Source: UBA7657 sp049652985 (lineage in GTDB: Bacteria > Pseudomonadota > Alphaproteobacteria > Micavibrionales > Micavibrionaceae). Taken from it: a DNA stretch of 64,000 nucleotides. Under the pieces are notes generated by a model. The model searched no databases. It saw only the letters and a list, made by a program, of their open reading frames with translations, and was not told the DNA's origin. The DNA lies in contig JBASFK010000002.1 of the NCBI GenBank assembly GCA_049652985.1, forward strand, positions 620,001 to 684,000. The letters run 5' to 3'. Positions 1 through 9,096 of this stretch are shown in pieces (position 1 is the stretch's first letter; each line of letters starts with the position of its first letter). Both the position numbers and the translations under genes were made by a program.

Positions 1-417
1 GCATTTATGCAGATGATGCACCAGGGCGCCGACATTATCCCGGCGGACTTCATTATCGTGAAAAATCCCGATCACACTCTCGGCGACCATCACAGAAAAC
101 TGAATGCCAATGCGCTGGCGCAGGCGCAGGCGCTCATGCACGGTCGCGAGGAAGCCTCCCAGCCTCATAAAAAATTTGGCGGAAACCGCCCAAGTTCCAC
201 GCTCATGCTGGACCGTCTCGACCCATGGCATCTCGGCCTGCTATTATCCCTTTATGAACACCGCATGTTCGTGCAGGGAATTGTATGGAATATCAACAGC
301 TTCGATCAATGGGGCGTTGAGCTGGGCAAGAGCCTGGCCAACGAATTACTGGCGCCCGGCACCCACCCTTCTGCCGACCAGACAACGCTCGCCCTGATGC
401 AAATACTTGAAGAGTAA
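1..417 (+). CDS. pgi: Glucose-6-phosphate isomerase, C-terminal part (5' end outside window)
   Basis: This is the last 138 codons of a phosphoglucose isomerase, which interconverts glucose-6-phosphate and fructose-6-phosphate in the cytosol. The frame is open back to base 1, so the ATG at 7 is internal. The family signature is plain: FDQWGVELGK follows a tryptophan-containing NINSFDQ segment. The segment just inside the edge, reading HQGADIIPADFI, matches the usual region before the active-site histidine, and GDHHRKLNAN also fits the family. The downstream neighbours, a pentapeptide-repeat gene and mutL, are on the same strand. Most of the enzyme, including the N-terminal SIS domain, cannot be seen. 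Confidence 0.93.
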   Translation, partial: AFMQMMHQGADIIPADFIIVKNPDHTLGDHHRKLNANALAQAQALMHGREEASQPHKKFGGNRPSSTLMLDRLDPWHLGLLLSLYEHRMFVQGIVWNINSFDQWGVELGKSLANELLAPGTHPSADQTTLALMQILEE

Positions 418-510
418 AACCTGATATTCTTTCAAATTTAACCATTCCTGCCTTAAAATTTTCTGACAGGGAAGAATACCCTCCCCCACGCGAAGGACCG
501 CGAAAGGCGC

Positions 511-1812
511 ATGAAAGACCACGTACCCGATCCCATCGATATGGCTTCCGTCAGCCAGAACAGCCTGGATGATGCCATCAGGCGCCACACGATGTATCTG
601 CGCGGGGAACAAGGCGGCGCGCGCTCCGTATTTCAGTACCGTAATCTTTCGCACCTGGATTTCGGCGGCGCAGATTTATCCCAGGCGGATTTTACCGGCT
701 GCCTGATGGTCGAAGTGCGCATGACCGGATGCAAATTTTCAGGCGCGAATTTCTTCGGCTGCGATCTCAGGAATTCAAACCTGTCGGATGCCAACCTGAC
801 GCGTGCTGATCTTCGCGGGGCGTACCTGGCCGGGGCGGATCTAAGCCGCGCGATCCTGAAGGAAGCCGACATGCGCGAGGGGAAAATCATGAAGCGCGAT
901 GAGCGCGGTATTATGATGGACCGGAAGCGTTCGGGCGGCGTCGGTGCAAAAACCATCCTGGCGGGGGCCAAGCTTTCAGATACGAATATGACGGGCGTGC
1001 AGGCCATTGCCGCGGATTTCACCGATGCCGATCTTTCGGGCGTGACGATGACTGATGCAAACCTGCGCGGCGTTACCTTTGAAGGCGCAAACCTCGCTGA
1101 CAGCGATATGACCGGATCCGATCTCACTTCCGCGAATATGCGTTCAACTATTATCGCTGGCACGATTATGGATGATACGGAAAAGCAGGAAATCGACCTG
1201 AGCGGCGCTATATCCGAGCGCGACATGGGCAGCAAGCTTGAAAATCTCGGGAAGTCGCTGCCTGAATTGCTGGAAGAGCATACGCTATGGGTTTCGACGG
1301 CCGGGCGGCGCGGGCGGCAGCTTGACCTGAGCGGTTATGATCTGCGCTCAGTCATTGACCTTCGCACTTTTCCGCTCACGGCCATTCACGCCATCGGCGC
1401 GAATTTCCTCAACCAGGATTTGCGCCACGCCGAGTTGCAGAGTGCCACGTTCGACCGCAGCGATTTCCGCGACTGCAATCTTGAGAAAGCAGACCTGCGC
1501 GGCTCGACGCTGAAATACGCCCAGATGGCGCGGGCGAACATGTCAGGCGCGATTTTATGCCCGCTGCAGTTCAACAATCCCGATGGGTCGAAACGCCTGC
1601 AGCGCACCGACCTCAGCGGTGCAAGTTTCCGCTATGGCAATTTCACGAACGCGGATTTGCGGGACTGCATACTTACGGGGGTCGATCTGACCCATGCCGT
1701 CCTGCGCGGGTGCGATTTGCGCCGCGCCGACCTGACGGGGGCGATTCTGAAAGGTGCGATCATCGAGGACGTCAAACTCGATGACGCCATCGTCGATTTC
1801 AAGAGCTTATAG
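511..1812 (+). CDS. Pentapeptide-repeat protein
   Basis: The 433-residue protein is built mostly from A(D/N)LxX repeats, for example GADLSQADF, SNLSDANLTRADLRGAYL and ADLTGAIL. These fold as a right-handed quadrilateral beta-helix. Two repeat blocks are visible, roughly residues 48-130 and 150-240, followed by a non-repeat linker containing HTLWVSTAGRRGRQ and a third block to the C-terminus. A charged insertion at about residues 131-150 (EGKIMKRDERG) interrupts the first block. There is no signal peptide or membrane segment, so it is probably cytosolic. The ATG follows GAAAGG at a suitable distance. Pentapeptide proteins act as scaffolds or, in the Qnr/MfpA type, bind gyrase; nothing here shows which. 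Confidence 0.88.
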   Translation: MKDHVPDPIDMASVSQNSLDDAIRRHTMYLRGEQGGARSVFQYRNLSHLDFGGADLSQADFTGCLMVEVRMTGCKFSGANFFGCDLRNSNLSDANLTRADLRGAYLAGADLSRAILKEADMREGKIMKRDERGIMMDRKRSGGVGAKTILAGAKLSDTNMTGVQAIAADFTDADLSGVTMTDANLRGVTFEGANLADSDMTGSDLTSANMRSTIIAGTIMDDTEKQEIDLSGAISERDMGSKLENLGKSLPELLEEHTLWVSTAGRRGRQLDLSGYDLRSVIDLRTFPLTAIHAIGANFLNQDLRHAELQSATFDRSDFRDCNLEKADLRGSTLKYAQMARANMSGAILCPLQFNNPDGSKRLQRTDLSGASFRYGNFTNADLRDCILTGVDLTHAVLRGCDLRRADLTGAILKGAIIEDVKLDDAIVDFKSL

Positions 1813-1832
1813 TTATCCACCGGATGATTTTC

Positions 1833-1838
1833 TATAAT
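1833..1838 (+). promoter_or_regulatory. Possible -10 element for mutL
   Basis: A perfect TATAAT lies 49 bases before the mutL start in the only gap of this gene cluster. The -35 position is poor (TAGTTA with 17-base spacing), so this is a weak prediction. The sequence TTATCCACC at 1813-1821, one mismatch from a DnaA box, sits beside it. Confidence 0.35.
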
Positions 1839-1886
1839 ACTTAAGAACTGCTGACTTCACGGTCGCAGTTCCGCTAAAGTTGCATT

Positions 1887-3662
1887 ATGCGTATCCGTTA
1901 TCTGCCTGAAACCCTGATCAACCAGATCGCCGCCGGGGAAGTGATCGAGCGGCCTGCCGCCGCCGTCAAGGAACTGGTTGAGAATTCGATCGATGCCGGT
2001 GCCAGCCGGATTGATGTCGGTATCCGGGAGGGCGGCAAAAGCCTGATTGTTATCAGCGACGATGGCTGCGGCATGAGCCGCGAAGAGCTTGTCGCCGCGC
2101 TCGACCGGCACGCAACTTCAAAACTTCCCGGTGATGATTTGTTCGATATCAAACATATGGGTTTTCGCGGAGAGGCATTGCCCTCCATCGCCGCTGTATC
2201 GCGGCTGAAAATTTCGACGCGGCATAGCAATGAGAGCTGGGAGATTTCCATCGAGGGCGGTAAAAAAGGAAATCCCACACCTTCGTCGCATCCGTCAGGC
2301 ACAAAAATCGAAGTGCGCGATCTTTTTTATGCGACCCCTGCCCGCCTGAAATTCCTGAAATCCGACCGCGCAGAGTATTTGGCTGTTAAAGATATGCTGG
2401 TGCGGCTGGCGATGGCATTCCCGGCTGTGGGATTTCGTTTAACCAGCGATGAGCGGGAATCCCTGAATTTTCCTGCGGGCGAGACGCAAGGCCAGAGACT
2501 GGCGGCTGTGTTGGGCCGCGAATTCGGCGATAATTCAATGAATATAAATGCCGAGCGGGACGGCGTGAGATTAACGGGTCTTGCAGGCCTGCCGACCCTA
2601 CACCGCGCGACCAGCCAGTATCAATATCTGTTCGTTAACGGGCGACCTGTACGGGACAAGCTTTTGCATGGATGTGTACGCGCGGCTTATTCGGATGTCA
2701 TGGCACGCGACCGCCATGCCCTCACTGCGCTTTTTCTTGATATTCCTTCCACGGATGTCGACGTCAACGTTCACCCGGCAAAAGCAGAGGTCCGGTTCCG
2801 TGACGCGGGAAGCGTGCGTGGCCTGATCGTCAGCGCACTGAAACACGCGTTGCATGAAGGCGGATTCCGTGCCTCGTCCGGCTTGGCGGCACAGGCGCTC
2901 GGTAAACTCCAGGCGGCTAATTATTCCGGATATACTTCCCCAATGCCGGCGCGATCAGCTATCCCGAGCGCTTATGCTTACGGCAATCTCGCCGAGGCCG
3001 TTTCTCCTGCCTATGAACCGCGCATGGATATTGCGCCATCGGCGCGCGCGGAAATCTTTTCGGATGCGCAGGAGGAATCTTATCCGCTCGGCGCAGCACG
3101 GGCGCAGATTCATGAAAATTATATCATCGCCCAAAGCGAGAGCGGGCTTGTCATCGTCGATCAGCACGCGGCGCATGAGCGGCTTGTCTATGAACGCTTT
3201 AAATCCCAGATGGAAGATGGCGGTATCCAGCGGCAGGGGCTGCTTGCGCCGGAAATTGCCGAACTTGGCGAAGCGCAGGCTTCTGCTCTTCTTGCTGCCC
3301 GCCAGGAGTTGCTGGAAGCTGGACTCGAAATTGAGCCGTTCGGTAACGGCGCCGTGGCAATTCATGCCATCCCCGCCATTCTTGCAGGCCGAGCCGATGT
3401 GATCCGCCTGCTCCGGGACGTGGCCGATGAAATCAGCGAGAACGAGAACGCAAAAACTGTGGAGCAACGCGTAAACGCCATTCTTTCGACGATGGCTTGT
3501 CATGGCTCCGTCCGCTCAGGCAGGCGCATGAACGCCGATGAAATGAACGCGCTGCTGCGCCAGATGGAAAAGACGCCGATGTCCGGCCAGTGCAACCACG
3601 GGCGGCCGACCTATATTGAGCTTAGCCTTAAAGATATTGAAAAACTTTTCGGACGGCGCTGA
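1887..3662 (+). CDS. mutL: DNA mismatch repair protein MutL (endonuclease type)
   Basis: MutL couples MutS mismatch recognition to strand incision. The N-terminal GHKL ATPase motifs are intact: ENSIDAGA, DDGCGMS, RHATSK and GFRGEALPS, in the first 100 residues, followed by the transducer domain to about residue 330. After a low-complexity linker the C-terminal dimerisation domain contains DQHAAHERLVYE, which fits the DQHAx2Ex4E endonuclease motif, and later CNHGRPTY. This predicts a nicking MutL, as expected in bacteria without MutH. At 591 residues it has normal length. The following membrane-protein gene starts on the last base of the stop codon, so the two are probably co-transcribed. Confidence 0.97.
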   Translation: MRIRYLPETLINQIAAGEVIERPAAAVKELVENSIDAGASRIDVGIREGGKSLIVISDDGCGMSREELVAALDRHATSKLPGDDLFDIKHMGFRGEALPSIAAVSRLKISTRHSNESWEISIEGGKKGNPTPSSHPSGTKIEVRDLFYATPARLKFLKSDRAEYLAVKDMLVRLAMAFPAVGFRLTSDERESLNFPAGETQGQRLAAVLGREFGDNSMNINAERDGVRLTGLAGLPTLHRATSQYQYLFVNGRPVRDKLLHGCVRAAYSDVMARDRHALTALFLDIPSTDVDVNVHPAKAEVRFRDAGSVRGLIVSALKHALHEGGFRASSGLAAQALGKLQAANYSGYTSPMPARSAIPSAYAYGNLAEAVSPAYEPRMDIAPSARAEIFSDAQEESYPLGAARAQIHENYIIAQSESGLVIVDQHAAHERLVYERFKSQMEDGGIQRQGLLAPEIAELGEAQASALLAARQELLEAGLEIEPFGNGAVAIHAIPAILAGRADVIRLLRDVADEISENENAKTVEQRVNAILSTMACHGSVRSGRRMNADEMNALLRQMEKTPMSGQCNHGRPTYIELSLKDIEKLFGRR

Positions 3663-4201
3663 TGAATACGCCAACGACAAATATTGAACAGAAAAAAATC
3701 ATCCGGATTTATGCCGCGTTCGGAGCGGGGCTGGCGTTGTCCTTCGCGCCTTTCCTTGTCGCTGCCTTGATTTCCGGTGCGCTTGTCATTGGCGTCCTGT
3801 GCATTGCCTATGTCCTGCGCACTGATACCGAACAAGGCAGCCTGACTGAAAATCATATGACATTTATTATCCGGACGATCTGGATCGGCAGTTTCCTGGC
3901 GCTGATTACACTGACAATCGCGAGCATTTATCTTTTTAAAGTTCTCAACAACACCCCGCTGCAGCCCTGCCTTGACCAGATATTATCGATGGCCGACCCG
4001 GCAGCGATAGAAAGTTTTGCGATGAATTTCATGGGTACGACGTGCTGGGCGGAATACTGGCAGACCAACCTTGCGGCCTTTATCGTGGCTTTTATTATCA
4101 CGGCTGCCCCTGTGCTGCTTTATTTCGCCGTGCGTTACGTACGCGGCGTAACGCGGGCCATGCGCGGATACAGGGTCGCCAATCCGAAATCCTGGTTCTA
4201 G
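3662..4201 (+). CDS. Small multi-pass membrane protein, unknown function
   Basis: The 179-residue protein has about four hydrophobic segments: two back to back at roughly residues 17-53, one at 75-100, and one at 137-160. A short loop with two cysteines (QPCLDQ and TTCWAEYW) lies between the last two. The C-terminus is basic (RYVRGVTRAMRGYR). The segment HMTFIIRTIWIG resembles a conserved motif in small uncharacterised DUF4870/Tic20-like membrane proteins, but I am not sure of the family. The start overlaps the mutL stop by one base. The stop overlaps the end of the convergent ABC transporter gene. Confidence 0.75.
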   Translation: MNTPTTNIEQKKIIRIYAAFGAGLALSFAPFLVAALISGALVIGVLCIAYVLRTDTEQGSLTENHMTFIIRTIWIGSFLALITLTIASIYLFKVLNNTPLQPCLDQILSMADPAAIESFAMNFMGTTCWAEYWQTNLAAFIVAFIITAAPVLLYFAVRYVRGVTRAMRGYRVANPKSWF

Positions 4202-6000
4202 AGCGCAGCTTTCCCAGACGGCGCGCCGCCGATCAGGTCAAAGGCCTGCATATCGTAAAGCTTGCGGTAATGGGAATCAGGGCGGGCCAGCAATTCCAGA
4301 TGCGGTCCCTGCTCGACGATTCGGCCGCGGTCAAACACTAGGATGCGGTCGGCGTCCTGGATCGTTGAAAGCCTGTGAGCGATCGTGATTGTCGTGCGCC
4401 CCTTGATCAGCTCGGCCAGCGCTTTTTGAATCAAGTGCTCGGAAATTGAATCGAGGCTTGATGTCGCTTCGTCCAAAATCAAAATTTTTGCATCGGCCAG
4501 GATGGCGCGGGCGATGGCGACCCTCTGGCGTTCGCCGCCCGAAAGCTTGATGCCGCGTTCACCGACCAGCGTATCGTATTCCAGCGGGAGAGACTCGATG
4601 AAATCATGCGCATAAGCTTTTTTTGCCGCGTCGATGATATCTTTCGTACGCGCGGCGGGATTTCCATACGCGATATTAGCCGACAGGGAACGGTGGAACA
4701 GGATGGGGTCCTGCGGCACCAATGCGATGTTGCGGCGCAGGCTTTCCTGCGTCACTTCGGCGATATTCTGCCCGTCGATACGGATTTCACCGCCATTGAC
4801 GTCGTATAGGCGCTGAATAAGCCTTACAAAACTTGACTTGCCCGAGCCCGAAGGACCAACAAGCGCGATTTTTTCGCCGGGCCGGATGGTCAGGCTGAGA
4901 TCCTGAAATAAAGCCCTGCTCTGGGCCTTGTACACGAAATTTACTTTATCAAAGACGATTTCGCCGTCCCGGACCTGGATTGGTTTTGCGTCGGGACGGT
5001 CGCGCACCTCGTCTTCGCGCTTCCAGAAGGCAATAATGTCCTCCATGTCGCTGATCGAGCGCTGCAGGTTCGAGATATGCTGGCCGATATCGCGCATATA
5101 GCCGCCGACGATGAAATAGCTGGTGATCGCGAGTGCGATATCACCCGGCGTCGCGCGGCCGTTCTTCCACATCCAGATCGTCATGGCGAGCATCCCGGTG
5201 GACATGACCATCCGCAGCAGGTTACGCACAAAATTGGCCATTTCGGCGGTCACCCAGGCTTTTTGCGAGCGCATGCGCCACAGGGTCGCAATGCGACCGA
5301 ATGTCCGCTCTTCGCGCTCTTCGGCACCGAACGATTTAACCGTTGCGTTGCCGGTGATGATGTCTGCGAGCGTGGCGCCAACCCTCGTGTCTGCCTTGGC
5401 TGAAGCCTTAAAGCGCGGCGCAAGAATTGTCAGCGCCATCCATATGCTGATGCCGGTATAGAGCGCGATCATGAAGGCCGTGAACATGCCCACCCATGGC
5501 AGTTTCACCAGCAACATGCCGGTCATCGAGAACATGATGACGATGGCGGGCATCAGGCCCATGAAAATCGTGTCGCCGTAAACATCGAATGCCCACATGC
5601 CGCGGGTGATTTTCCGAACGGTACCGCCCGCGAAAGTATTGGCATGCCAGTCCGCCGAGAAACGCTGGACCTTGCGCATGGCGTCAGTCAGGATTTCATA
5701 GAGGCAGCGCACGGCAAACCACGCCCACAAGGTGATGGCCAGCCAGCGCAGCGTGTGGAAGGATACGCTGAGCGCAATATAAATTCCGAGATAGCCCATG
5801 ACTTCGCGCAGCGCGTTTTCGTCGCCCGGCTCATGGCCGGCGAGCGCATCAACGATTTTTCCCGTATAGATCGGGAAGATCGTATCGGCAAGCGTCGCGG
5901 TGATCATCAAAGCGACAAGAACCAGCGCGCGCTTCGGGCGCTTGCGCCAGTAATGCCGCGAGAAGTTCCAGACGTCTCTATATCCAACTTTTTCAAGCAT
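4198..6000 (-). CDS. ABC transporter, fused permease and ATPase (exporter type)
   Basis: This 600-residue half-transporter has a six-helix transmembrane domain (about residues 25-325) followed by a nucleotide-binding domain. Walker A is GPSGSGKSS, the signature is LSGGERQRVAIARAIL, Walker B is ILILDEATSSLD, and the switch histidine is in IAHRLST. Such MsbA/MdlB-like proteins work as dimers in the inner membrane and export lipids, drugs or peptides; the substrate cannot be told from sequence. It is the last gene of a minus-strand run, separated from the small ORF upstream by about 120 bases. It ends convergently with the small membrane-protein gene, overlapping it by 4 bases. Confidence 0.93.
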   Translation of the reverse strand: MLEKVGYRDVWNFSRHYWRKRPKRALVLVALMITATLADTIFPIYTGKIVDALAGHEPGDENALREVMGYLGIYIALSVSFHTLRWLAITLWAWFAVRCLYEILTDAMRKVQRFSADWHANTFAGGTVRKITRGMWAFDVYGDTIFMGLMPAIVIMFSMTGMLLVKLPWVGMFTAFMIALYTGISIWMALTILAPRFKASAKADTRVGATLADIITGNATVKSFGAEEREERTFGRIATLWRMRSQKAWVTAEMANFVRNLLRMVMSTGMLAMTIWMWKNGRATPGDIALAITSYFIVGGYMRDIGQHISNLQRSISDMEDIIAFWKREDEVRDRPDAKPIQVRDGEIVFDKVNFVYKAQSRALFQDLSLTIRPGEKIALVGPSGSGKSSFVRLIQRLYDVNGGEIRIDGQNIAEVTQESLRRNIALVPQDPILFHRSLSANIAYGNPAARTKDIIDAAKKAYAHDFIESLPLEYDTLVGERGIKLSGGERQRVAIARAILADAKILILDEATSSLDSISEHLIQKALAELIKGRTTITIAHRLSTIQDADRILVFDRGRIVEQGPHLELLARPDSHYRKLYDMQAFDLIGGAPSGKAAL

Positions 6001-6120
6001 AGTTTATCTCATCGTTCGTAATTCGGTCTTTAAACCGGTCGTTACGCCTGAGAAAACTTGTCTTTTTTAGGAGAGGTTTCAAGGTAACGGCCCGGTTGTT
6101 TTTCCAGGCCGTTCAAGGGC

Positions 6121-6282
6121 CTAGATTAAAGGAGATGGATATTCTTCTTTTTCGTTATCACGGCGCATCTCCTCTACCGCGAAAACAGTACTTTGCAAAT
6201 CCACGACAGGCTGGCCGGACACAGTAGCTGAATCCCGCTGGGCTTGAGCGTTGATAACTATTTGTTGCCAAACATTGTTCAT
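6121..6282 (-). CDS. Small ORF, 53 aa, with near-perfect ribosome binding site
   Basis: I found this ORF by reading the gap between ATP12 and the ABC transporter. It encodes 53 residues beginning MNNVWQQIVINAQ and ending EEYPSPLI. An AAAGGAGG Shine-Dalgarno lies six bases before the ATG, the strongest in this window. The ATG is 33 bases after the ATP12 stop, so it is probably the tail of that operon. The product is soluble-looking, with an amphipathic N-terminus and an acidic, charged C-terminus (VEEMRRDNEKEEY). I recognise no family. The ribosome binding site and operon position argue for real translation. Confidence 0.6.
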   Translation of the reverse strand: MNNVWQQIVINAQAQRDSATVSGQPVVDLQSTVFAVEEMRRDNEKEEYPSPLI

Positions 6283-6315
6283 ATCCGTCCTCCTTTCGAT
6301 TGCAGAAAAACGAAA

Positions 6316-7032
6316 CTAATCAGCCAAAGACAAAAGGTCAAGATATTTGGCACAGGCCTCGAGATCGGCCATTTCGGCCTTGTGCTTTTTCTCCTGGGCA
6401 GGATCGGGACCATAAGTTTTTTCGTCATAAAGGGCCGCCTTGTAATTTTCTTCGACCCGGGCGTAATCGAAGGCCTGAAGCGGGTTTAAAGCCCGCCCGA
6501 CAAAGGCCGCGCCAAGCACAACCGAACCGCACAGGGGCGTTACTATCTGGAGGATAGTGAAATGGTCATCATCCAGGCTTTCCACATATTCCAGAAGGGC
6601 TTTCCGGGCGGCATCAGGCTGGCTGAGCGCACGCAAATCGGTCGTGGTAGCCAGCGAAGCACCGAATTTTTCTTCAAACCAGTGCAGCCAGGGATCCCAG
6701 GCCTCCTGTTGCGCCTTTGCCATTTCCGGGGGCAGCGCGGCGCGATAACAAATCAGATCGGTATCCAAATATTTCATAAGGGCATCTGTCATCGCACCGC
6801 GCTCGGTTCCCACGCGGTCGATGCGGGTGCTGAGAAGCTGGGTCAGGTGCATTTCCGAGAGCATAATTTTTTCACCCTGCCCATTCCATTCCTGCAGGAT
6901 CGCATTGGCGAGGTCGATATGCGGGGTTTCAAGAAGATTGCGACCCGGGGTTTTAACCGGCTTGCCGTCAAGAAGGACGCTATGCCCCTTTTTCCCCTCG
7001 CCGAGGCTGACGAATTTGTAGAAGCGCTTCAT
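6316..7032 (-). CDS. ATP12-family F1-ATPase assembly chaperone
   Basis: The 238-residue protein resembles the ATP12 family, which in mitochondria protects the F1 alpha subunit during ATP synthase assembly; the alphaproteobacterial role is inferred from that. Family features are the opening MKRFYKFVS, LLDGKPVKTPGRN, the LTQLLSTRIDRV region, YLDTDLICYRA, and WDPWLHWFE. I chose the ATG at 7032 rather than 7065: homologues start with this KRFYK segment, and the 7065 start would lie inside the upstream gene. With this start the gene begins one base after the upstream stop, which indicates translational coupling. Confidence 0.9.
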   Translation of the reverse strand: MKRFYKFVSLGEGKKGHSVLLDGKPVKTPGRNLLETPHIDLANAILQEWNGQGEKIMLSEMHLTQLLSTRIDRVGTERGAMTDALMKYLDTDLICYRAALPPEMAKAQQEAWDPWLHWFEEKFGASLATTTDLRALSQPDAARKALLEYVESLDDDHFTILQIVTPLCGSVVLGAAFVGRALNPLQAFDYARVEENYKAALYDEKTYGPDPAQEKKHKAEMADLEACAKYLDLLSLAD

Positions 7033-7033
7033 T

Positions 7034-8116
7034 TTACGGTGATCCGGACAGCGCACCGGCATCAATATGCCAGCCTTTCAGCGGCAAGGGACCGTTATAA
7101 GCGCCCGCGTCCGCCCCGTTTTTATAAAGGGATTTGACATCAAGCGTAACAGGGAAGCTTCGCGCAATATCTTCCGCGCCGAAAGCGCCTTCCACGGTTT
7201 TCATCAGGTTGCCGTAGGGGGAACTCGCAGCGAAATCGGACACATCGAAGCGGCTGCTTTTCAGGGCGCCCTCCAGGCCATGTGTGCCATCGGTGCCGGG
7301 GTGCAGATAAAATCCTATTTCAGGAGCGATATCCGAACCATTCGGTTCCATTTTCAGCATACCGGTTACAAATATTTTACTGCCGCCGCGTGCGAGGGTT
7401 AGCTCTCCGTTTAAAACTTTTTTATCCGCCGATTTTATTTCAATGCCCTTCAGAACGATATTATCGCCCTTTCCGCCGCTCATCGTGCCGGTTATAGCGG
7501 CATCGCCGAGAGATGCGCTTATGATGCGCTCGGGGCCGAAACTGTATTTTTTGCCGCGGCCGAGGCCGAAGACTTCCATATTGGAGCTGGCGGTGAATGG
7601 TTTTCCGCCGATTTCGCCGGTGCTTTGCATGCGTGCGCCTTCCGCGTCCTCGACGATGGAAATCCTGTGTATCTGCATGTCGCTTTTGATCAGCGTCCCG
7701 GGCAAGGCACGAAAATCCTCGATATTCATGGCTTTTATTTTTCCCGTACCCGCCATCACGTCCCAAAAACTGAATGCCACCTGCACTCTTCCAACATTCA
7801 TTACAGAATCCGCTGATCCGCGGGGATAAATCTCCGTATCCTCAAAATCGAAGGAAATATCCGGGAAAAAAGTCATGTTGTGCAGCTGCCCGACCCTCGC
7901 ATCCATCCCTGTGCTTTCCGCAATATATCCCTCTATGGATTTTTTAAGCGCGTCGTTCGATCCGCCGATATTCGCCATGACAGTGAAAATAACCAGAAGA
8001 ACAGCGATAACGCAAAACAGGATTTTAAAAATCCTGCCGATCCATTTTCCCAGAGTGCCTTTTTCAGGCGCACGTTCGGTTGTTGTTTCAGTTGCATGTT
8101 CTTCGTCCATGCTCAA
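7034..8116 (-). CDS. AsmA-like membrane-anchored periplasmic protein
   Basis: The 360-residue product has a charged cytosolic tail, one transmembrane anchor at about residues 30-50 (FKILFCVIAVLLVIFTVMA), and a beta-rich periplasmic part. The early periplasmic segment (GYIAESTGMDARVGQ, then FFPDISFDFEDTEIY) resembles the start of AsmA/TamB-like proteins. These form bridge-like envelope structures linked to lipid or outer-membrane-protein homeostasis. The assignment is weak beyond that. It overlaps the pseudouridine synthase stop by 4 bases and is followed directly by ATP12, so it is in the middle of a tightly packed operon. Confidence 0.7.
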   Translation of the reverse strand: MSMDEEHATETTTERAPEKGTLGKWIGRIFKILFCVIAVLLVIFTVMANIGGSNDALKKSIEGYIAESTGMDARVGQLHNMTFFPDISFDFEDTEIYPRGSADSVMNVGRVQVAFSFWDVMAGTGKIKAMNIEDFRALPGTLIKSDMQIHRISIVEDAEGARMQSTGEIGGKPFTASSNMEVFGLGRGKKYSFGPERIISASLGDAAITGTMSGGKGDNIVLKGIEIKSADKKVLNGELTLARGGSKIFVTGMLKMEPNGSDIAPEIGFYLHPGTDGTHGLEGALKSSRFDVSDFAASSPYGNLMKTVEGAFGAEDIARSFPVTLDVKSLYKNGADAGAYNGPLPLKGWHIDAGALSGSP

Positions 8117-9096
8117 TCCTCCATATCCTCGAAGGGGTCGCTCTTGTCGTTCGGAGAAAATCCGAAATTTTTCCAGCTTGTCAGCAACTCCGGCGGCAGG
8201 GGCGCAGTCACATCTATAACGCCCTTGCGCATCGGGTGCGGCAGAATGACGCGTCGGGCATGCAGATGCAGGCGCTTGGCGTGCTCCATTGATTCAATTT
8301 TAGCCGCGGAGCCGCCATATTTACCGTCTCCCAGGATGGAGCTGCCCATGACCTGCGCATGGACGCGGATCTGGTGCATGCGGCCCGTACGCGGCCAGAA
8401 AGCGACAAAGGCGGCATCATCGCCGACATTTTCAAGAACGGAATAATCGGTGCGCGATTTCTTGCCGTCTTTTTCATCGACAATCATTTTTTCCTTGCGG
8501 GGCCCGCCGCCCTTGATCAGCGATGCGCGAATTGTGCCTTTAAGAATTTTTGGTGTCGGCGTGACAATGGCCCAGTATATTTTTTTAATGTCCCGGCCCT
8601 TGAAGGTTTCGCCGAGGACCCGTGCGGCCTGTGCGGAACGCGCCAGGAGCAATACACCGCTTGTGTCTTTATCGAGGCGATGGACGAGGCGTGGTTTCAC
8701 GCCTTCCTTGTTTTTTAAAGCGTCGAGCAAACCGTCAATATGGCGCTTCATTTTGGTGCCGCCCTGCGTCGCGAGATCGGTCGGTTTATTAAGTGCAATG
8801 ACATCCCCGTCGTCGTAAATCACCAGCGATTTGATGAATGCACGGTCCTTATCCGAAATTTCCTTGCGGGTTTTCTCGCGCTGGCCGAGCGTCGCGATCG
8901 GCGGAATGCGCACGTCCTGCCCGGCTTTCAGGCGGGTTTCAGCCTTCGCGCGTTTACTGTCGACGCGGATCTGGCCCTGCCGCATAAGTTTTTGAGCAAG
9001 GACATAAGGAAGCTCGGGCACGTGACGTTTCAACCAGCGGTCAAGGCGCTGACCGTCATCGTCCTTCGCGACTTCTAAATGGCGGACATTGCTCAT
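8113..9096 (-). CDS. RluA/RluC-family 23S rRNA pseudouridine synthase
   Basis: The 327-residue enzyme isomerises uridine to pseudouridine in RNA. An N-terminal S4 RNA-binding domain (about residues 12-75, RLDRWLKRHVPEL and GQIRVDSKRAK) precedes the catalytic domain. The catalytic aspartate is in HRLDKDTSGVLLLAR at about residue 142, and the later GRMHQIRVHAQ motif is present. S4 plus this catalytic domain points to the RluC/RluD type; RluC is more likely from the start of the protein. It overlaps both neighbours by 4 bases (crcB upstream, the AsmA-like gene downstream), so the set is one transcription unit. Confidence 0.93.
   Translation of the reverse strand: MSNVRHLEVAKDDDGQRLDRWLKRHVPELPYVLAQKLMRQGQIRVDSKRAKAETRLKAGQDVRIPPIATLGQREKTRKEISDKDRAFIKSLVIYDDGDVIALNKPTDLATQGGTKMKRHIDGLLDALKNKEGVKPRLVHRLDKDTSGVLLLARSAQAARVLGETFKGRDIKKIYWAIVTPTPKILKGTIRASLIKGGGPRKEKMIVDEKDGKKSRTDYSVLENVGDDAAFVAFWPRTGRMHQIRVHAQVMGSSILGDGKYGGSAAKIESMEHAKRLHLHARRVILPHPMRKGVIDVTAPLPPELLTSWKNFGFSPNDKSDPFEDMED

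Noticed and set aside
633..1235. 200-codon minus-strand frame
   Set aside because: It is antisense to the pentapeptide-repeat gene and repeats Arg/Ser/Pro as expected from the opposite strand of such a repeat.
6086..6113. AACGGCC/GGCCGTT inverted repeat before the ABC gene, possible terminator
   Set aside because: The stem is only 7 bp with a 14-base loop and has no T-tract on either strand.
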